From: an uncultured Actinomycetes bacterium
GTDB lineage: Bacteria; Actinomycetota; Actinomycetes; Nanopelagicales; Nanopelagicaceae
DNA length: 37,717 nucleotides
NCBI GenBank assembly: GCA_903834145.1
Contig: CAILHY010000012.1
Span: 1 to 37,717, forward strand
Direction: 5' to 3'
A program made the translations under genes and the position numbers. Position 1 is the stretch's first letter; every line of letters starts with the position of its first letter. The notes below the pieces were generated by a model, which saw only the letters and a list, made by a program, of their open reading frames with translations, was not told the origin of the DNA and did not search any database. Below, piece after piece: positions 1 through 9,002 of the stretch.

Positions 1-28
1 AAGCCCGTTCAAGTAAGCCCGTTCAAGT
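1..28. repeat. 14-bp perfect tandem duplication at the end of dnaE
   Basis: The unit aagcccgttcaagt occurs twice back to back (1-14 and 15-28). The dnaE stop codon (23-25) lies in the second copy. Because the window starts inside the repeat, more copies may lie outside, or this could be an assembly-edge effect. Confidence 0.85.
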
Positions 29-3000
29 AAGACAATCGGGACCGAGAATTGATTTCAAATCTGCACTCAAACTCGGTGAAGCAGTCACACGCGAACCCAA
101 TTTCATTACCGTCGTCCTGCCTAAGTCATCCAAATGCAAATGAACCTCACGGTTTCCTGGATGCGTTCGAAGTATCTCCTTCAGACGTTCGATGATCGGC
201 GGCGTGCATTGATGGATCGGCATAGTCAGTGAAAGTGGCCCCGTAGGCGCCGTTGAAACATCAGGGATTGTCATCTCCAGTGCAGTGAAGCGAAGCAAGT
301 CATCGCGCCTGTCGGCGCGGCCTCTAATGACAACAACTCGATCCTCCGTAAGTGTGAGGGCATATTGCGTATACGTCTTAGAAAAGAAAAGGGCCTCTAA
401 AGAGCCTTCAAGATCTTCGATCGTCACAATCGCCCATGAATCACCCTGGCGAGTGACCTTGCGCTGAATTCCAGTAACCAATCCGCCGATGGTCACCATT
501 TGATCTTGAGCGGCCGAATCATCAAGCAGTTGGCTGATAGTCATGTCAGTGGCAGATCGCAAGACGTGCTCAATACCCAAGAGGGGATGATCCGACACAT
601 AAAGGCCGAGCATTTCTCTCTCATAACTCAAGAGCAAGGACTTCTCCCATTCACCAACAGGAACATCCAGGTCCACGCCCGCTGCCTGCGTAATTGCCTC
701 TCCACCGAATAAATCGAACTGACCGATCGCCTCTGCTCGTTTTGATTCCATAACTGAATCGATGGCTTCCAGATGCACCGCCATTAAACCTTTGCGTGCT
801 ACTTCAAAGGAATCGAAAGCTCCTGCTTTAATCAATGACTCAATAGTTTTCTTGTTACAAACCTGAACATCAACTTTTGCTAAGAAATCTCCAAAGGAGG
901 TGAATCGCCCGCGTTCGGCGCGGGACTTCTTGATGGATGCAACTACACCTTCGCCGACATTGCGAATTGCTGCTAATCCAAAACGAATATCGACTCCACG
1001 TGGAGTGTATTCAGCATCAGACTCGTTGACATCTGGTGGTAATACTTTGATGCCCATTCGCCGACATTCACTCAAATACAGAGCGGACTTATCTTTATCA
1101 TCACGAACACTCGTTAAGAGAGCGGCCATATACTCAGTTGGATAATTGGCTTTGAGATAAGCAGTCCAATACGAAACAACTCCGTATCCAGCGCTGTGGG
1201 CACGGTTGAATGCGTAATCCGAAAACGGAATCAGCGTTTTCCACAACTCTGCGATTGCGGCATCACCAAATCCATTGGACTTCATTCCCGCTTCGAAATG
1301 AACATACTCCTTATCGAGAATCAAACGATCTTTCTTACCCATTGCTTTACGCAAGAGATCTGCGCGGCCCAAAGAAAAACCTGCCACTTTTTGAGCGATC
1401 GCCATTACTTGTTCTTGATACACAATTAAGCCGTAAGTATCGCCAAGAATCTCTTGTAAAGGTTCAGAAAGTTCTGGATGAATGGGCTCTACCGGCTTAC
1501 GAGAATTCTTGCGATCGGCATAGTTATTGTGCGCATTTTCGCCCATGGGACCAGGTCGATACAACGCGATCACCGCAGAAATGTCGGCAAAGGAGTCAGG
1601 AACCATGGAGCGCAAGAGTGCACGCATCGGGCCACCATCTAGCTGGAAGACACCTAGCGTGTCTCCTCGTCCTAAGAGTTCAAAAGTCTTTGGGTCATCC
1701 AGAGTGAGATCTTCAAGAACAACATCGACACCTTTATTGGCTTTGATATTGAGTAAGCAATCATCAAGAACAGAAAGGTTTCGCAAACCCAGGAAATCCA
1801 TCTTCAATAATCCAGTAGCCTCGCAAGCACCCATATCAAATTGCGTGATGATTGCTCCGTCTGCTTCACGGCGATGAATAGGAATGACATCTAGCAAAGG
1901 CTCGGCTGAGAGAATTACTCCGGCAGCATGCACTCCCCATTGCCTCTTCAGGCCTTCAAGTCCGCGCGCTGTATCAACAACTCTTTTGGAATCGGGATCG
2001 GACTCATAGAGCGCTCTAAATTCACTTGCTTCTACATAGCGATCATTCTTAGAATCAAATACACCAGCAAGGGAAATATCTTTACCCATAATTGCCGGCG
2101 GTAGAGCCTTTGTGAGTTTGTCTCCGATTGCATACGGGTATCCCAGAACTCGCGTTGAATCCTTGATGGACTGTTTTGATTTGATTGTTCCGTAGGTAAT
2201 GATTTGAGCTACGCGATCTTCACCGTATTTAGTGGTCGCGTATCGAATCATTTCGCTACGCCTGCGCTCGTCAAAGTCCAGGTCGATATCAGGCATGGAG
2301 ATACGTTCAGGGTTGAGAAAGCGCTCGAACAAGAGTCCGTGTTCGATCGGATCAAGGGCGGTAATACCCAGTGCATACGAGACGAGCGAACCGGCCGCTG
2401 AGCCACGCCCTGGACCTACGCGAATACCTTCTCGTTTTGCATGTCCAACAAGGTCTGCCACCACAAGGAAGTAGCCAGGGAAACCCATCTTGATCATGAC
2501 GTCGAGTTCGTAATTCATACGTTCGCGGTGGATGCTAGGAATATCACCATGCATCTTTTCTGACAATCCTCGTTCGGTCTCTTTACGAAGCCATGAGTCC
2601 TCTGTTTCGCCTTCTGGGACAGTAAATTTTGGAAGGAGGTTTTCACCCTCGCGCAACGTCACGTTGCATCGCTCGGCAATGAGTAATGTGTTGTCGCAAC
2701 TTTCGGGGATCTCTTTAAAGAGTTCTCGCATCTCCTGTGGCGTCTTGAGATAGAAAGAATCATTTTCGAATTTGAATCGCTTAGGGTCCGCAAGGATGGA
2801 TCCCGATTGCACGCACAAGAGAACTTCGTGGGCTGCAGCATCTTCGCGAAATGTGTAATGCAGATCGTTTGTTGCTACAAGTGGCAAGTTGAGTTCTTTG
2901 CCAAGTCGTAACAGGTCTGCTTTTACGCGAGATTCAATTTCAATTCCGTGGTCCATGATTTCAAGGAAGAAATTTTCTGGTCCGAAGATGTCACGTAGTT

Positions 3001-3514
3001 CGCTTGCAGCGCGAATCGCTTCCTTGTAAGCACCCATACGTAAACGCGTTTGAATTTCGCCGCCAGGACATCCTGTTGTAGCAATAAGACCTTTGCTGTA
3101 TTTGGAAAGTAATTCACGATCCATCCGAGGCTTGTAGTAATAGCCTTCCAGGGATGCCAGCGACGATAGACGAAAGAGATTGCCCAGACCTTCGTTGTTT
3201 TCAGCCAAAATTGTCATGTGCGTATATGCACCGCCACCAGAGACATCATCTTCTCCGCCTTCGGCCCATTTCACGCGTCGTTTATCAAAACGCGATTCGG
3301 GCGCCACGTAGGCTTCAATGCCGATGATCGGTTTAACTCCGGCCTTCTTAGCTTGTTTATAGAAATCAAAGGCGCCGAATACATTTCCGTGATCGGTCAT
3401 GGCAATTGCAGGCATTTCTTGTTTAGCGACTTCGGCGACTAAATCCCCGACTCGTGCGGCTCCATCGAGCATTGAATACTCGGTGTGTACGTGAAGATGT
3501 ACGAAAGAGGCCAC
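23..3514 (-). CDS. dnaE: DNA polymerase III alpha subunit (replicative DnaE)
   Basis: This is the catalytic subunit of the chromosomal replicase, about 1163 aa, the normal length for DnaE. An N-terminal PHP domain opens with HLHVHTEYS and keeps all the usual metal ligands (TDHGN, GIEAY, THMTI, DHGIE, NDLHY), so a proofreading exonuclease like that described for mycobacterial DnaE1 is expected. The catalytic aspartates are D409 and D411 in PDIDLDF and D573 in LLKMDFLG. QFDLF (about 932-936) matches the internal beta-clamp binding motif, and a C-terminal OB-fold region follows. I chose the GTG at 3514, immediately before the conserved FVHLHVHTEYS, 17 nt after the rluD stop. The frame stays open upstream to 3658, but that part runs through rluD and has no DnaE similarity. 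It is the last gene of the TraR/DksA-lspA-rluD-dnaE unit. Confidence 0.97.
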   Translation of the reverse strand: MASFVHLHVHTEYSMLDGAARVGDLVAEVAKQEMPAIAMTDHGNVFGAFDFYKQAKKAGVKPIIGIEAYVAPESRFDKRRVKWAEGGEDDVSGGGAYTHMTILAENNEGLGNLFRLSSLASLEGYYYKPRMDRELLSKYSKGLIATTGCPGGEIQTRLRMGAYKEAIRAASELRDIFGPENFFLEIMDHGIEIESRVKADLLRLGKELNLPLVATNDLHYTFREDAAAHEVLLCVQSGSILADPKRFKFENDSFYLKTPQEMRELFKEIPESCDNTLLIAERCNVTLREGENLLPKFTVPEGETEDSWLRKETERGLSEKMHGDIPSIHRERMNYELDVMIKMGFPGYFLVVADLVGHAKREGIRVGPGRGSAAGSLVSYALGITALDPIEHGLLFERFLNPERISMPDIDLDFDERRRSEMIRYATTKYGEDRVAQIITYGTIKSKQSIKDSTRVLGYPYAIGDKLTKALPPAIMGKDISLAGVFDSKNDRYVEASEFRALYESDPDSKRVVDTARGLEGLKRQWGVHAAGVILSAEPLLDVIPIHRREADGAIITQFDMGACEATGLLKMDFLGLRNLSVLDDCLLNIKANKGVDVVLEDLTLDDPKTFELLGRGDTLGVFQLDGGPMRALLRSMVPDSFADISAVIALYRPGPMGENAHNNYADRKNSRKPVEPIHPELSEPLQEILGDTYGLIVYQEQVMAIAQKVAGFSLGRADLLRKAMGKKDRLILDKEYVHFEAGMKSNGFGDAAIAELWKTLIPFSDYAFNRAHSAGYGVVSYWTAYLKANYPTEYMAALLTSVRDDKDKSALYLSECRRMGIKVLPPDVNESDAEYTPRGVDIRFGLAAIRNVGEGVVASIKKSRAERGRFTSFGDFLAKVDVQVCNKKTIESLIKAGAFDSFEVARKGLMAVHLEAIDSVMESKRAEAIGQFDLFGGEAITQAAGVDLDVPVGEWEKSLLLSYEREMLGLYVSDHPLLGIEHVLRSATDMTISQLLDDSAAQDQMVTIGGLVTGIQRKVTRQGDSWAIVTIEDLEGSLEALFFSKTYTQYALTLTEDRVVVIRGRADRRDDLLRFTALEMTIPDVSTAPTGPLSLTMPIHQCTPPIIERLKEILRTHPGNREVHLHLDDLGRTTVMKLGSRVTASPSLSADLKSILGPDCLT

Positions 3515-3531
3515 GGCTGGTGAGACTAGCC

Positions 3532-4470
3532 CTAAGGAAGGACAGATGTGTCGAGCAACGCCAAGGCGCGAACGAGATCTGCCGGATACGGGGCGTGGAG
3601 GTCCATTGGTTGGCCAGTAATAGGGTGCTCGAAATGCAATTCGAGCGCGTGCAACCATGGGCGCGACATTTCAAGACGTGCGGCCAAAGTTGGGTCTGCT
3701 CCATAGGTCATGTCCCCCACCAATGGATGACGAAGCGCGGAAAAGTGAACGCGAATCTGATGAGTGCGTCCAGTTTCAAGTTCTACCTTTACCAATGAAA
3801 CGCCACGGTAATACTCGATTACTTCGTAATGCGTGATGCTGGGCTTGCCATCGGCTACAACGGCAAATCGGTAATCCTCTTTAGGATGACGATCAATCGG
3901 CGCATCAATCGTTCCTGTCGAGGGATCCATATGTCCTTGAACAAGAGCGTGGTAAACCTTCTCTACTTCTCTATTTCTAAATGCATCCTTGAGAACGGTG
4001 TAGGCGCGATCTGTCTTGGCCACAATCATCAATCCACTCGTTCCAACATCAAGGCGATGAACAATCCCTGCTCGCTCAGCGGCGCCACTCGTAGAAACGC
4101 TATAACCAGCTGCCATAAGAGCGCCGACGACCGTTGGTCCAGTCCAACCAGGACTTGGATGAGCCGCAACCCCTACCGGTTTATCGATAACAACAATCGC
4201 ATCATCGTCGTACACGATGGTAAGTCCAGCCAGCGGGGTCAAAGGAATTGGGGGCGCAACAGTTGTATCGGGCATTAAAATTTCGATCGCTTGTCCATCA
4301 GTAACGCGCTCTGATTTAGTCATTACTGACCCATTGCAGGTAATTTCGCCGTCATCGAGCAATCGCGCAATCGTTGTCCGGGAAAGGCCCAAGACTCGAG
4401 TAAGTGCGCTATCTACTCTCTCGCCAGCAACACCTTCGGGAACGACGAGGGTTCGCATTTCACGACTCAT
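3532..4470 (-). CDS. rluD: 23S rRNA pseudouridine synthase, RluA/RluD family
   Basis: The 312-aa protein has an N-terminal S4 RNA-binding domain (about residues 10-75, ERVDSALTRVLGLSRTTIAR) followed by the RluA-type catalytic domain. The motif HRLDVGTSGLMIVAKT carries the catalytic aspartate (D141). The family isomerises specific uridines in large-subunit rRNA; RluD modifies helix 69, but which positions this one uses cannot be read from sequence. The ATG at 4470 is chosen because GAGGA sits at the right spacing upstream. It overlaps the end of lspA by 11 nt. A second ATG at 4458 is possible, and the frame is open to 4530. The lspA-rluD pairing is common across bacteria. Confidence 0.93.
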   Translation of the reverse strand: MSREMRTLVVPEGVAGERVDSALTRVLGLSRTTIARLLDDGEITCNGSVMTKSERVTDGQAIEILMPDTTVAPPIPLTPLAGLTIVYDDDAIVVIDKPVGVAAHPSPGWTGPTVVGALMAAGYSVSTSGAAERAGIVHRLDVGTSGLMIVAKTDRAYTVLKDAFRNREVEKVYHALVQGHMDPSTGTIDAPIDRHPKEDYRFAVVADGKPSITHYEVIEYYRGVSLVKVELETGRTHQIRVHFSALRHPLVGDMTYGADPTLAARLEMSRPWLHALELHFEHPITGQPMDLHAPYPADLVRALALLDTSVLP

Positions 4471-5002
4471 GTGAATCCTCACTCTCTTTGCCATCTGGGT
4501 CATCGAGTACTTGTCGCGAAATTGGGACAATGTTGCGAATCGAAAGGATCATCGCCAAGAGCGCTGCAATCACAATAGCCGAATCTGCAACGTTAAATAT
4601 GGGCCAATGAGGCGTTTGAATCCAGTCGATTACCTCACCTCGAGCGAAACTATGCGTCGTCCCAGTACGGAAAACACGATCCGTGAGGTTTCCTAGCGAT
4701 CCACCGAGAACCAATCCCAAAACGATTCCCCATGAACCAGAAGTAATTTTGCGCGCCCAATAAGCGATGGCGCCGACAACGATCAGAGCGAAGGTCGTGA
4801 GAAATATCGTCCCACCTGGTGCGAAACTAAAAGCCGCACCGGAATTCCGAGTAAAAGTGAATTGTAAAAACGTGCCAATAATATGGCGCGGGGCTTTGCC
4901 TTCAAGAGTTGCGAGCGCCCAGGTCTTTGTCGCGACATCGACCATCCACACCAACCATGCGGCGAATAGGACATGGATCCAGATGGGTTGCTTGGCGCGC
5001 AA
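4460..5002 (-). CDS. lspA: Lipoprotein signal peptidase (SPase II)
   Basis: This inner-membrane aspartyl protease removes signal peptides from lipoproteins after diacylglyceryl modification. The 180-aa sequence has the four expected hydrophobic segments. Both catalytic aspartates are present: D108 in GNLTDR and D140 in FNVADS. The family motif TRNSGAAFSF is also present. The start appears to be a TTG at 5002, two bases after the stop of the upstream TraR/DksA gene, with AAGGAAG further upstream inside that gene. No ATG or GTG is available nearby in frame. Translation is probably coupled to the upstream gene. The hydrophilic acidic tail (DDPDGKESEDSHES) is not part of the catalytic core. Confidence 0.95.
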   Translation of the reverse strand: MRAKQPIWIHVLFAAWLVWMVDVATKTWALATLEGKAPRHIIGTFLQFTFTRNSGAAFSFAPGGTIFLTTFALIVVGAIAYWARKITSGSWGIVLGLVLGGSLGNLTDRVFRTGTTHSFARGEVIDWIQTPHWPIFNVADSAIVIAALLAMILSIRNIVPISRQVLDDPDGKESEDSHES

Positions 5003-5004
5003 AA

Positions 5005-5811
5005 TTAGCGCCGTTCTTCCTTCGCTTTACAGACCATGCACAAGGTTGCGCGAGGAAAGACTTGTAAACGAGCTTTGCCGATGGGGTTGCCACATTCTTC
5101 GCAACGTCCATAGGTTTTTTCTTCGATACGCTCAAGTGCTCGCTCAGTTTGCAGCACCATGTCGCGCGCATTGATGACAAGTGACATCTCATGCTCGCGC
5201 TCAAAAGTCTTAGTTCCGGCATCTGCTTGATCATCTCCGGCGCCTTCGCCAGATTCGTGAATCAAGTCATCCATTTCGCTCTCAACCGCTGCTAATTCAA
5301 CGTTAAGACGAAGAAGTTCTTTTGCTAATTCTGTTTTCATCGCCTTGAGTTCGGCCGCGCTCCATGGAGATTCATTTTCTGAAACGACAACCGGCGTCGG
5401 TGCACCCTTGAGTGGCTTGAGTGGAGCGATTTTCTTTGAACTCTTTGCAGGCCGCGCAGGTGGGGGCATCACTAGTCGACGCTCTTCCACGATCACAGGT
5501 GGCGCTACAACGAGCGCGGGGGCAGAAACAGGGGCCGGTGCAAGTTCAGCTTTGGAAGGGAACGGGCGGCCGGGGGCTTTCTTTACAGGTGCCTTTGAAG
5601 ATGGCTTTGCTGGTGCTTTCTTGGCAGGAGTTTTAGCAGGTGCTTTAGCTGCTGCTTTCTTGGCAGGAGTTTTAGCAGGTGCTTTAGCTACTGCTTTCTT
5701 GGCAGGAGTTTTAGCAGGTGCTTTAGCTACTGCTTTCTTGGCAGGTGCCTTTTTCGCAGGTGCTTTCTTCTCTGCTGCTTTTTTCGCTATTTTCTTGACC
5801 ACGGCGCGCAC
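5005..5811 (-). CDS. TraR/DksA-type C4 zinc-finger protein with histone-H1-like Lys/Ala/Pro tail
   Basis: The C-terminal half (about residues 150-268) is a TraR/DksA-family domain: a predicted helical coiled coil, then a four-cysteine finger with CEEC and CMVC about 17 residues apart. DksA-type proteins bind the RNA polymerase secondary channel, but the role of actinobacterial members is less settled and the effect here is inference. The first ~90 residues are almost entirely Lys, Ala and Pro in 13-residue repeats (KKAVAKAPAKTPA), like histone H1 tails, and could bind DNA or RNA non-specifically. The start is a GTG at 5811 without a strong ribosome site; another GTG lies three codons on. It heads the lspA-rluD-dnaE unit and is divergent from ileS across 58 bp. 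Confidence 0.88.
   Translation of the reverse strand: MRAVVKKIAKKAAEKKAPAKKAPAKKAVAKAPAKTPAKKAVAKAPAKTPAKKAAAKAPAKTPAKKAPAKPSSKAPVKKAPGRPFPSKAELAPAPVSAPALVVAPPVIVEERRLVMPPPARPAKSSKKIAPLKPLKGAPTPVVVSENESPWSAAELKAMKTELAKELLRLNVELAAVESEMDDLIHESGEGAGDDQADAGTKTFEREHEMSLVINARDMVLQTERALERIEEKTYGRCEECGNPIGKARLQVFPRATLCMVCKAKEERR
5614..5730. repeat. Three 39-bp tandem repeats coding the Lys/Ala/Pro tail
   Basis: Units at 5614-5652, 5653-5691 and 5692-5730 differ at a single base, and a partial fourth copy runs to about 5745. Each encodes 13 residues of the basic tail. Near-identity at the DNA level points to recent expansion by slippage or unequal recombination. Confidence 0.93.
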
Positions 5812-5856
5812 CCTATGCGCTTATGGCGCGAAATGCCAGTCTCGCGCGCGATGGAA

Positions 5857-5862
5857 TAGAGT
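5857..5862 (+). promoter_or_regulatory. Probable -10 element of ileS (leaderless start)
   Basis: TAGAGT lies seven bases before the ileS ATG, the spacing expected if transcription begins at or next to the start codon. No convincing -35 is present (TGCCAG at 5834 is at best weak), and there is no good ribosome site. Confidence 0.45.
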
Positions 5863-5869
5863 TCGCCCA

Positions 5870-8800
5870 ATGAGTACGTATCGCGCTATTTCACCCCATG
5901 TGGATCTACCTGCCATGGAGCATGGAATCCTTGAATTCTGGCGCGAGAACTCGATCTTCCATAAATCCTTATCCTCCCGCGAGGGCGCCCCCGCTTGGAC
6001 CTTTTACGAGGGCCCACCTACTGCCAATGGCGCCCCCGGCACACACCACATTGAAGCCCGCGTTTTTAAGGACGTCTTTCCTCGTTATCACACTATGAAA
6101 GGCAAGCACGTCCTTCGCAAAGCGGGGTGGGATTGCCACGGTTTGCCTGTGGAAATTGCGGTGGAGAAGGAATTGGGTTTTGCGGGCAAAGGTGACATCG
6201 AGAAATTTGGTATTGCGCCTTTCAATGACAAATGTCGCGAATCTGTCCAGCGTCACGTCGGCGCTTTTACACAGATGACCGATCGCATGGGTTTTTGGGT
6301 TGATTTTGATGAGGCCTACTGGACCATGTCCCCTGACTACGTTGAGAGCGTCTGGTGGAGCCTGAAGGAGATTTGGAACAAGGGGCTTCTCGTTCAAGAT
6401 CATCGCGTGGCACCTTATTGCCCACGTTGCGGAACTGGTCTTTCTGATCACGAATTGGCTCAAGGTTATGAAACCATCACCGACCCTTCTGTTTATGTCC
6501 GCTTTCCGATCACCTCTGGCCCGCTGGCACAACTGGGTGCAAGTTTGTTGGTCTGGACCACAACGCCATGGACTCTTGTTTCAAATACGGCAATAGCCGT
6601 TCACCCCGATGTCACGTATCTGGTGGTGGAGGAAAAAACCGACGATGGCGCAGAAGTACTGGTCATCGCGCAACCATTAGTGGGTTTCCTCAAAGGGGAA
6701 ACGAACATCCTTCAGAAGATTCTTGGCAAAGATTTAGAGCGAACCACTTATCGACGTCCCTTTAATTACGTGGATATCCCTGACTCTCACTTTGTTGTTC
6801 TAGCTACATATGTCACTACCGAAGATGGCACCGGGCTTGTGCATCAATCCCCTGCCTTTGGCGCTGACGACCTTCTGGTCTGCCGTGGATACGGCCTACC
6901 TGTTGTAAATCCGATTGCCGCAAATGGAACATTTTTGCCCGAGGTCGAACTTGTTGGTGGAATGTTTTTTAAAGATGCAGACAAATTGCTGGTGAAAGAA
7001 TTACGCACTCACGGCGCGCTCTATAAACATCAACCTTACGAGCACCAATATCCGCATTGCTGGCGTTGCCACACCGCTCTTTTGTATTACGCACAACCTT
7101 CTTGGTACATAAGGACGACATCCATAAAAGATGAACTCATTCGAGAGAACGAGAAAACCGATTGGCACCCAACCACAATCAAAACGGGGCGCTATGGAGA
7201 TTGGCTCAATAACAATATCGATTGGGCGCTTTCTAGAAATCGCTATTGGGGAACTCCGCTCCCCATCTGGCGCTGCGAAAATGCCCATGATGTGTGTATC
7301 GGTTCCTTGGCCGAACTTGGTCAACTTGCAGGTATGGAATTAAGCAATCTCGATCCACACCGCCCGTTTGTTGATGATATTTCCTGGGCTTGCAACATAT
7401 GCGCCGCTCCTATGATCCGGGTCAATGAAGTTATTGATTGTTGGTATGACTCAGGTGCGATGCCTTTTGCACAATGGGGCTACCCGCATAAAGAGGGATC
7501 GGTAGAGAAATTCAAAAGCGCCTATCCAGCAGATTTTATTGCTGAGGCAATTGACCAAACACGTGGTTGGTTCTACACATTGATGACTATTGGAACCCTG
7601 GTCTTCGAGGAAAGTTCCTACAAAACTGTTCTCTGCTTAGGTCATATCTTGGATAAAGATGGTCGCAAGATGAGCAAGCATGTTGGAAATGTTCTAGAAC
7701 CACTTCCGCTGATGGACGAACACGGTGCTGACGCGGTGCGTTGGTACATGTTGGCCGCGGGCTCTCCTTGGGCTGCAAGACGCGTGGGACATGAAGCGAT
7801 AAATGACGTTGTGCGCAAAACGTTACTTACCTACTGGAACACCGTCTCTTTTTTAGCACTGTACGCCAAAGCATCTGACTTTGATTTAAGTAACGTTCCA
7901 GCAATTTCTGATCGACCTCTGATGGATCGCTGGATTTACTCAGACTTACAAGAATTGATTCTCGAAGTTGATAGCGCACTGGCAGATTTTGATACTCAAC
8001 GTGCTGGCAAATCACTCAGTGAATTTATCGATGATCTTTCCAACTGGTATGTACGTCGCTCACGCAGACGCTTTTGGGATGGCGATGCATCAGCGCTCGC
8101 AACGCTTCATGATGCCCTGCGAACGGTGACCTTACTTATGGCGCCTTTGATTCCCTTTATTACTGAACATGTATGGCAGGAACTTATTCGCCCTGTCGAA
8201 ACGACTTTGGTCGAATCAGTGCACCTTGCAGATTTCCCTGTTGCTCATTCAGAGATGATTGATAAAACCCTGTCGGCACAAGTGCGCCAAACTCGCAGAA
8301 TTGTTGAACTTGGACGTGCAGCGCGAGCAGAGTCTTCAATGAAGACCCGCCAACCACTTCAACGTGCCCTCATTGCAGCACCCGGGTGGGATCAACTCCC
8401 ACCGGCGATGAAAGAGCAGATTGCAGACGAACTCAATGTCATCGAACTCGAAGATATTTCCATGGCTCATGGAGATTTGGTTGATGTCAGTGTCAAAGCA
8501 AACTTTAGAACTCTCGGATCCAAACACGGTGCTCACGTCCAAGAAATTTCTCAAGCAATTCTGGCGCTATCGGCAACCTCACTTGTATCCAAAATTCGCA
8601 AAGAAGGATTTGTAAATATCTCTAGCGCAAGCGGTGAATGGAAAATTACTTTGGATGACTTGGTGATAACAGAGGCGCCTAAAACTGGATGGACTGTTGC
8701 CAGCCATGACGGGGAAAGCGTTGCCTTGGATCTAGAAATGACCCCTGAACTTATCGCGGCAGGAAATGTTCGTGAAGTTATCCGCTTCCTACAGGAAGCT

Positions 8801-8995
8801 CGTAAGACTCAAGGATTTGAGATCAGTGACCGCATTCTCGTCACGTTCAATGCCCACGATGACGTAGTGAGTGCAATTGTGAATTCATCGCAAGCAATCT
8901 CAGCCGAAGTACTGGCCTTAGAACTCACTCACGATGCTTCCCTCGTTCATGGGCATAATGAACACGGACTGGTGGCCCATTTAGTGAAAGCTTGA
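5870..8995 (+). CDS. ileS: Isoleucyl-tRNA synthetase, class 2 (eukaryote-like) type
   Basis: The enzyme charges tRNA-Ile with isoleucine in the cytosol. The 1041-aa length fits the long IleRS2 type. The Rossmann fold opens with FYEGPPTANGAPGTHH. The HIGH signature therefore reads GTHH (residues 57-60) instead of HxGH. The second signature, KMSKH, is at residues 600-604. The CP1 editing domain lies between them (for example WTTTPWTL, and GTGLVHQSPAFGADD), followed by the anticodon-binding domain and a long C-terminal region. The ATG at 5870 is chosen because MSTYRAISPHVDLPAMEH matches the family N-terminus. The frame is open upstream to 5345, but that part is antisense to the Lys/Ala/Pro tail gene and is not coding. 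The gene is on the opposite strand to all its dcw-region neighbours and stops 7 bp from the yggT stop. Confidence 0.97.
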   Translation: MSTYRAISPHVDLPAMEHGILEFWRENSIFHKSLSSREGAPAWTFYEGPPTANGAPGTHHIEARVFKDVFPRYHTMKGKHVLRKAGWDCHGLPVEIAVEKELGFAGKGDIEKFGIAPFNDKCRESVQRHVGAFTQMTDRMGFWVDFDEAYWTMSPDYVESVWWSLKEIWNKGLLVQDHRVAPYCPRCGTGLSDHELAQGYETITDPSVYVRFPITSGPLAQLGASLLVWTTTPWTLVSNTAIAVHPDVTYLVVEEKTDDGAEVLVIAQPLVGFLKGETNILQKILGKDLERTTYRRPFNYVDIPDSHFVVLATYVTTEDGTGLVHQSPAFGADDLLVCRGYGLPVVNPIAANGTFLPEVELVGGMFFKDADKLLVKELRTHGALYKHQPYEHQYPHCWRCHTALLYYAQPSWYIRTTSIKDELIRENEKTDWHPTTIKTGRYGDWLNNNIDWALSRNRYWGTPLPIWRCENAHDVCIGSLAELGQLAGMELSNLDPHRPFVDDISWACNICAAPMIRVNEVIDCWYDSGAMPFAQWGYPHKEGSVEKFKSAYPADFIAEAIDQTRGWFYTLMTIGTLVFEESSYKTVLCLGHILDKDGRKMSKHVGNVLEPLPLMDEHGADAVRWYMLAAGSPWAARRVGHEAINDVVRKTLLTYWNTVSFLALYAKASDFDLSNVPAISDRPLMDRWIYSDLQELILEVDSALADFDTQRAGKSLSEFIDDLSNWYVRRSRRRFWDGDASALATLHDALRTVTLLMAPLIPFITEHVWQELIRPVETTLVESVHLADFPVAHSEMIDKTLSAQVRQTRRIVELGRAARAESSMKTRQPLQRALIAAPGWDQLPPAMKEQIADELNVIELEDISMAHGDLVDVSVKANFRTLGSKHGAHVQEISQAILALSATSLVSKIRKEGFVNISSASGEWKITLDDLVITEAPKTGWTVASHDGESVALDLEMTPELIAAGNVREVIRFLQEARKTQGFEISDRILVTFNAHDDVVSAIVNSSQAISAEVLALELTHDASLVHGHNEHGLVAHLVKA

Positions 8996-9002
8996 TGCGC
9001 TA

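Noticed and set aside
893-1145. AAAGGAGGTGA on the plus strand followed by a GTG and an 81-codon open frame
   Set aside because: A near-perfect ribosome site, but it lies antisense inside the conserved dnaE coding region and the peptide looks like a shadow translation; treated as chance.
3515-3658. 48-residue N-terminal extension of DnaE
   Set aside because: It overlaps the C-terminus of rluD in another frame and shows no DnaE similarity; the conserved PHP start follows a GTG at 3514.
5614-5745. Possible CRISPR-like array
   Set aside because: The units are contiguous without spacers and encode a periodic protein tail in frame, so this is a coding tandem repeat.
5345-5869. Long in-frame extension upstream of ileS, rich in Ala, Gly and Phe
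   Set aside because: It is the antisense reading of the Lys/Ala/Pro tail repeats of the divergent gene; IleRS family similarity begins at MSTYRAISPHVDLP (5870).
5969-6532. 187-codon open frame antisense to ileS
   Set aside because: It lies opposite the most conserved part of IleRS and has no recognisable motif or ribosome site.
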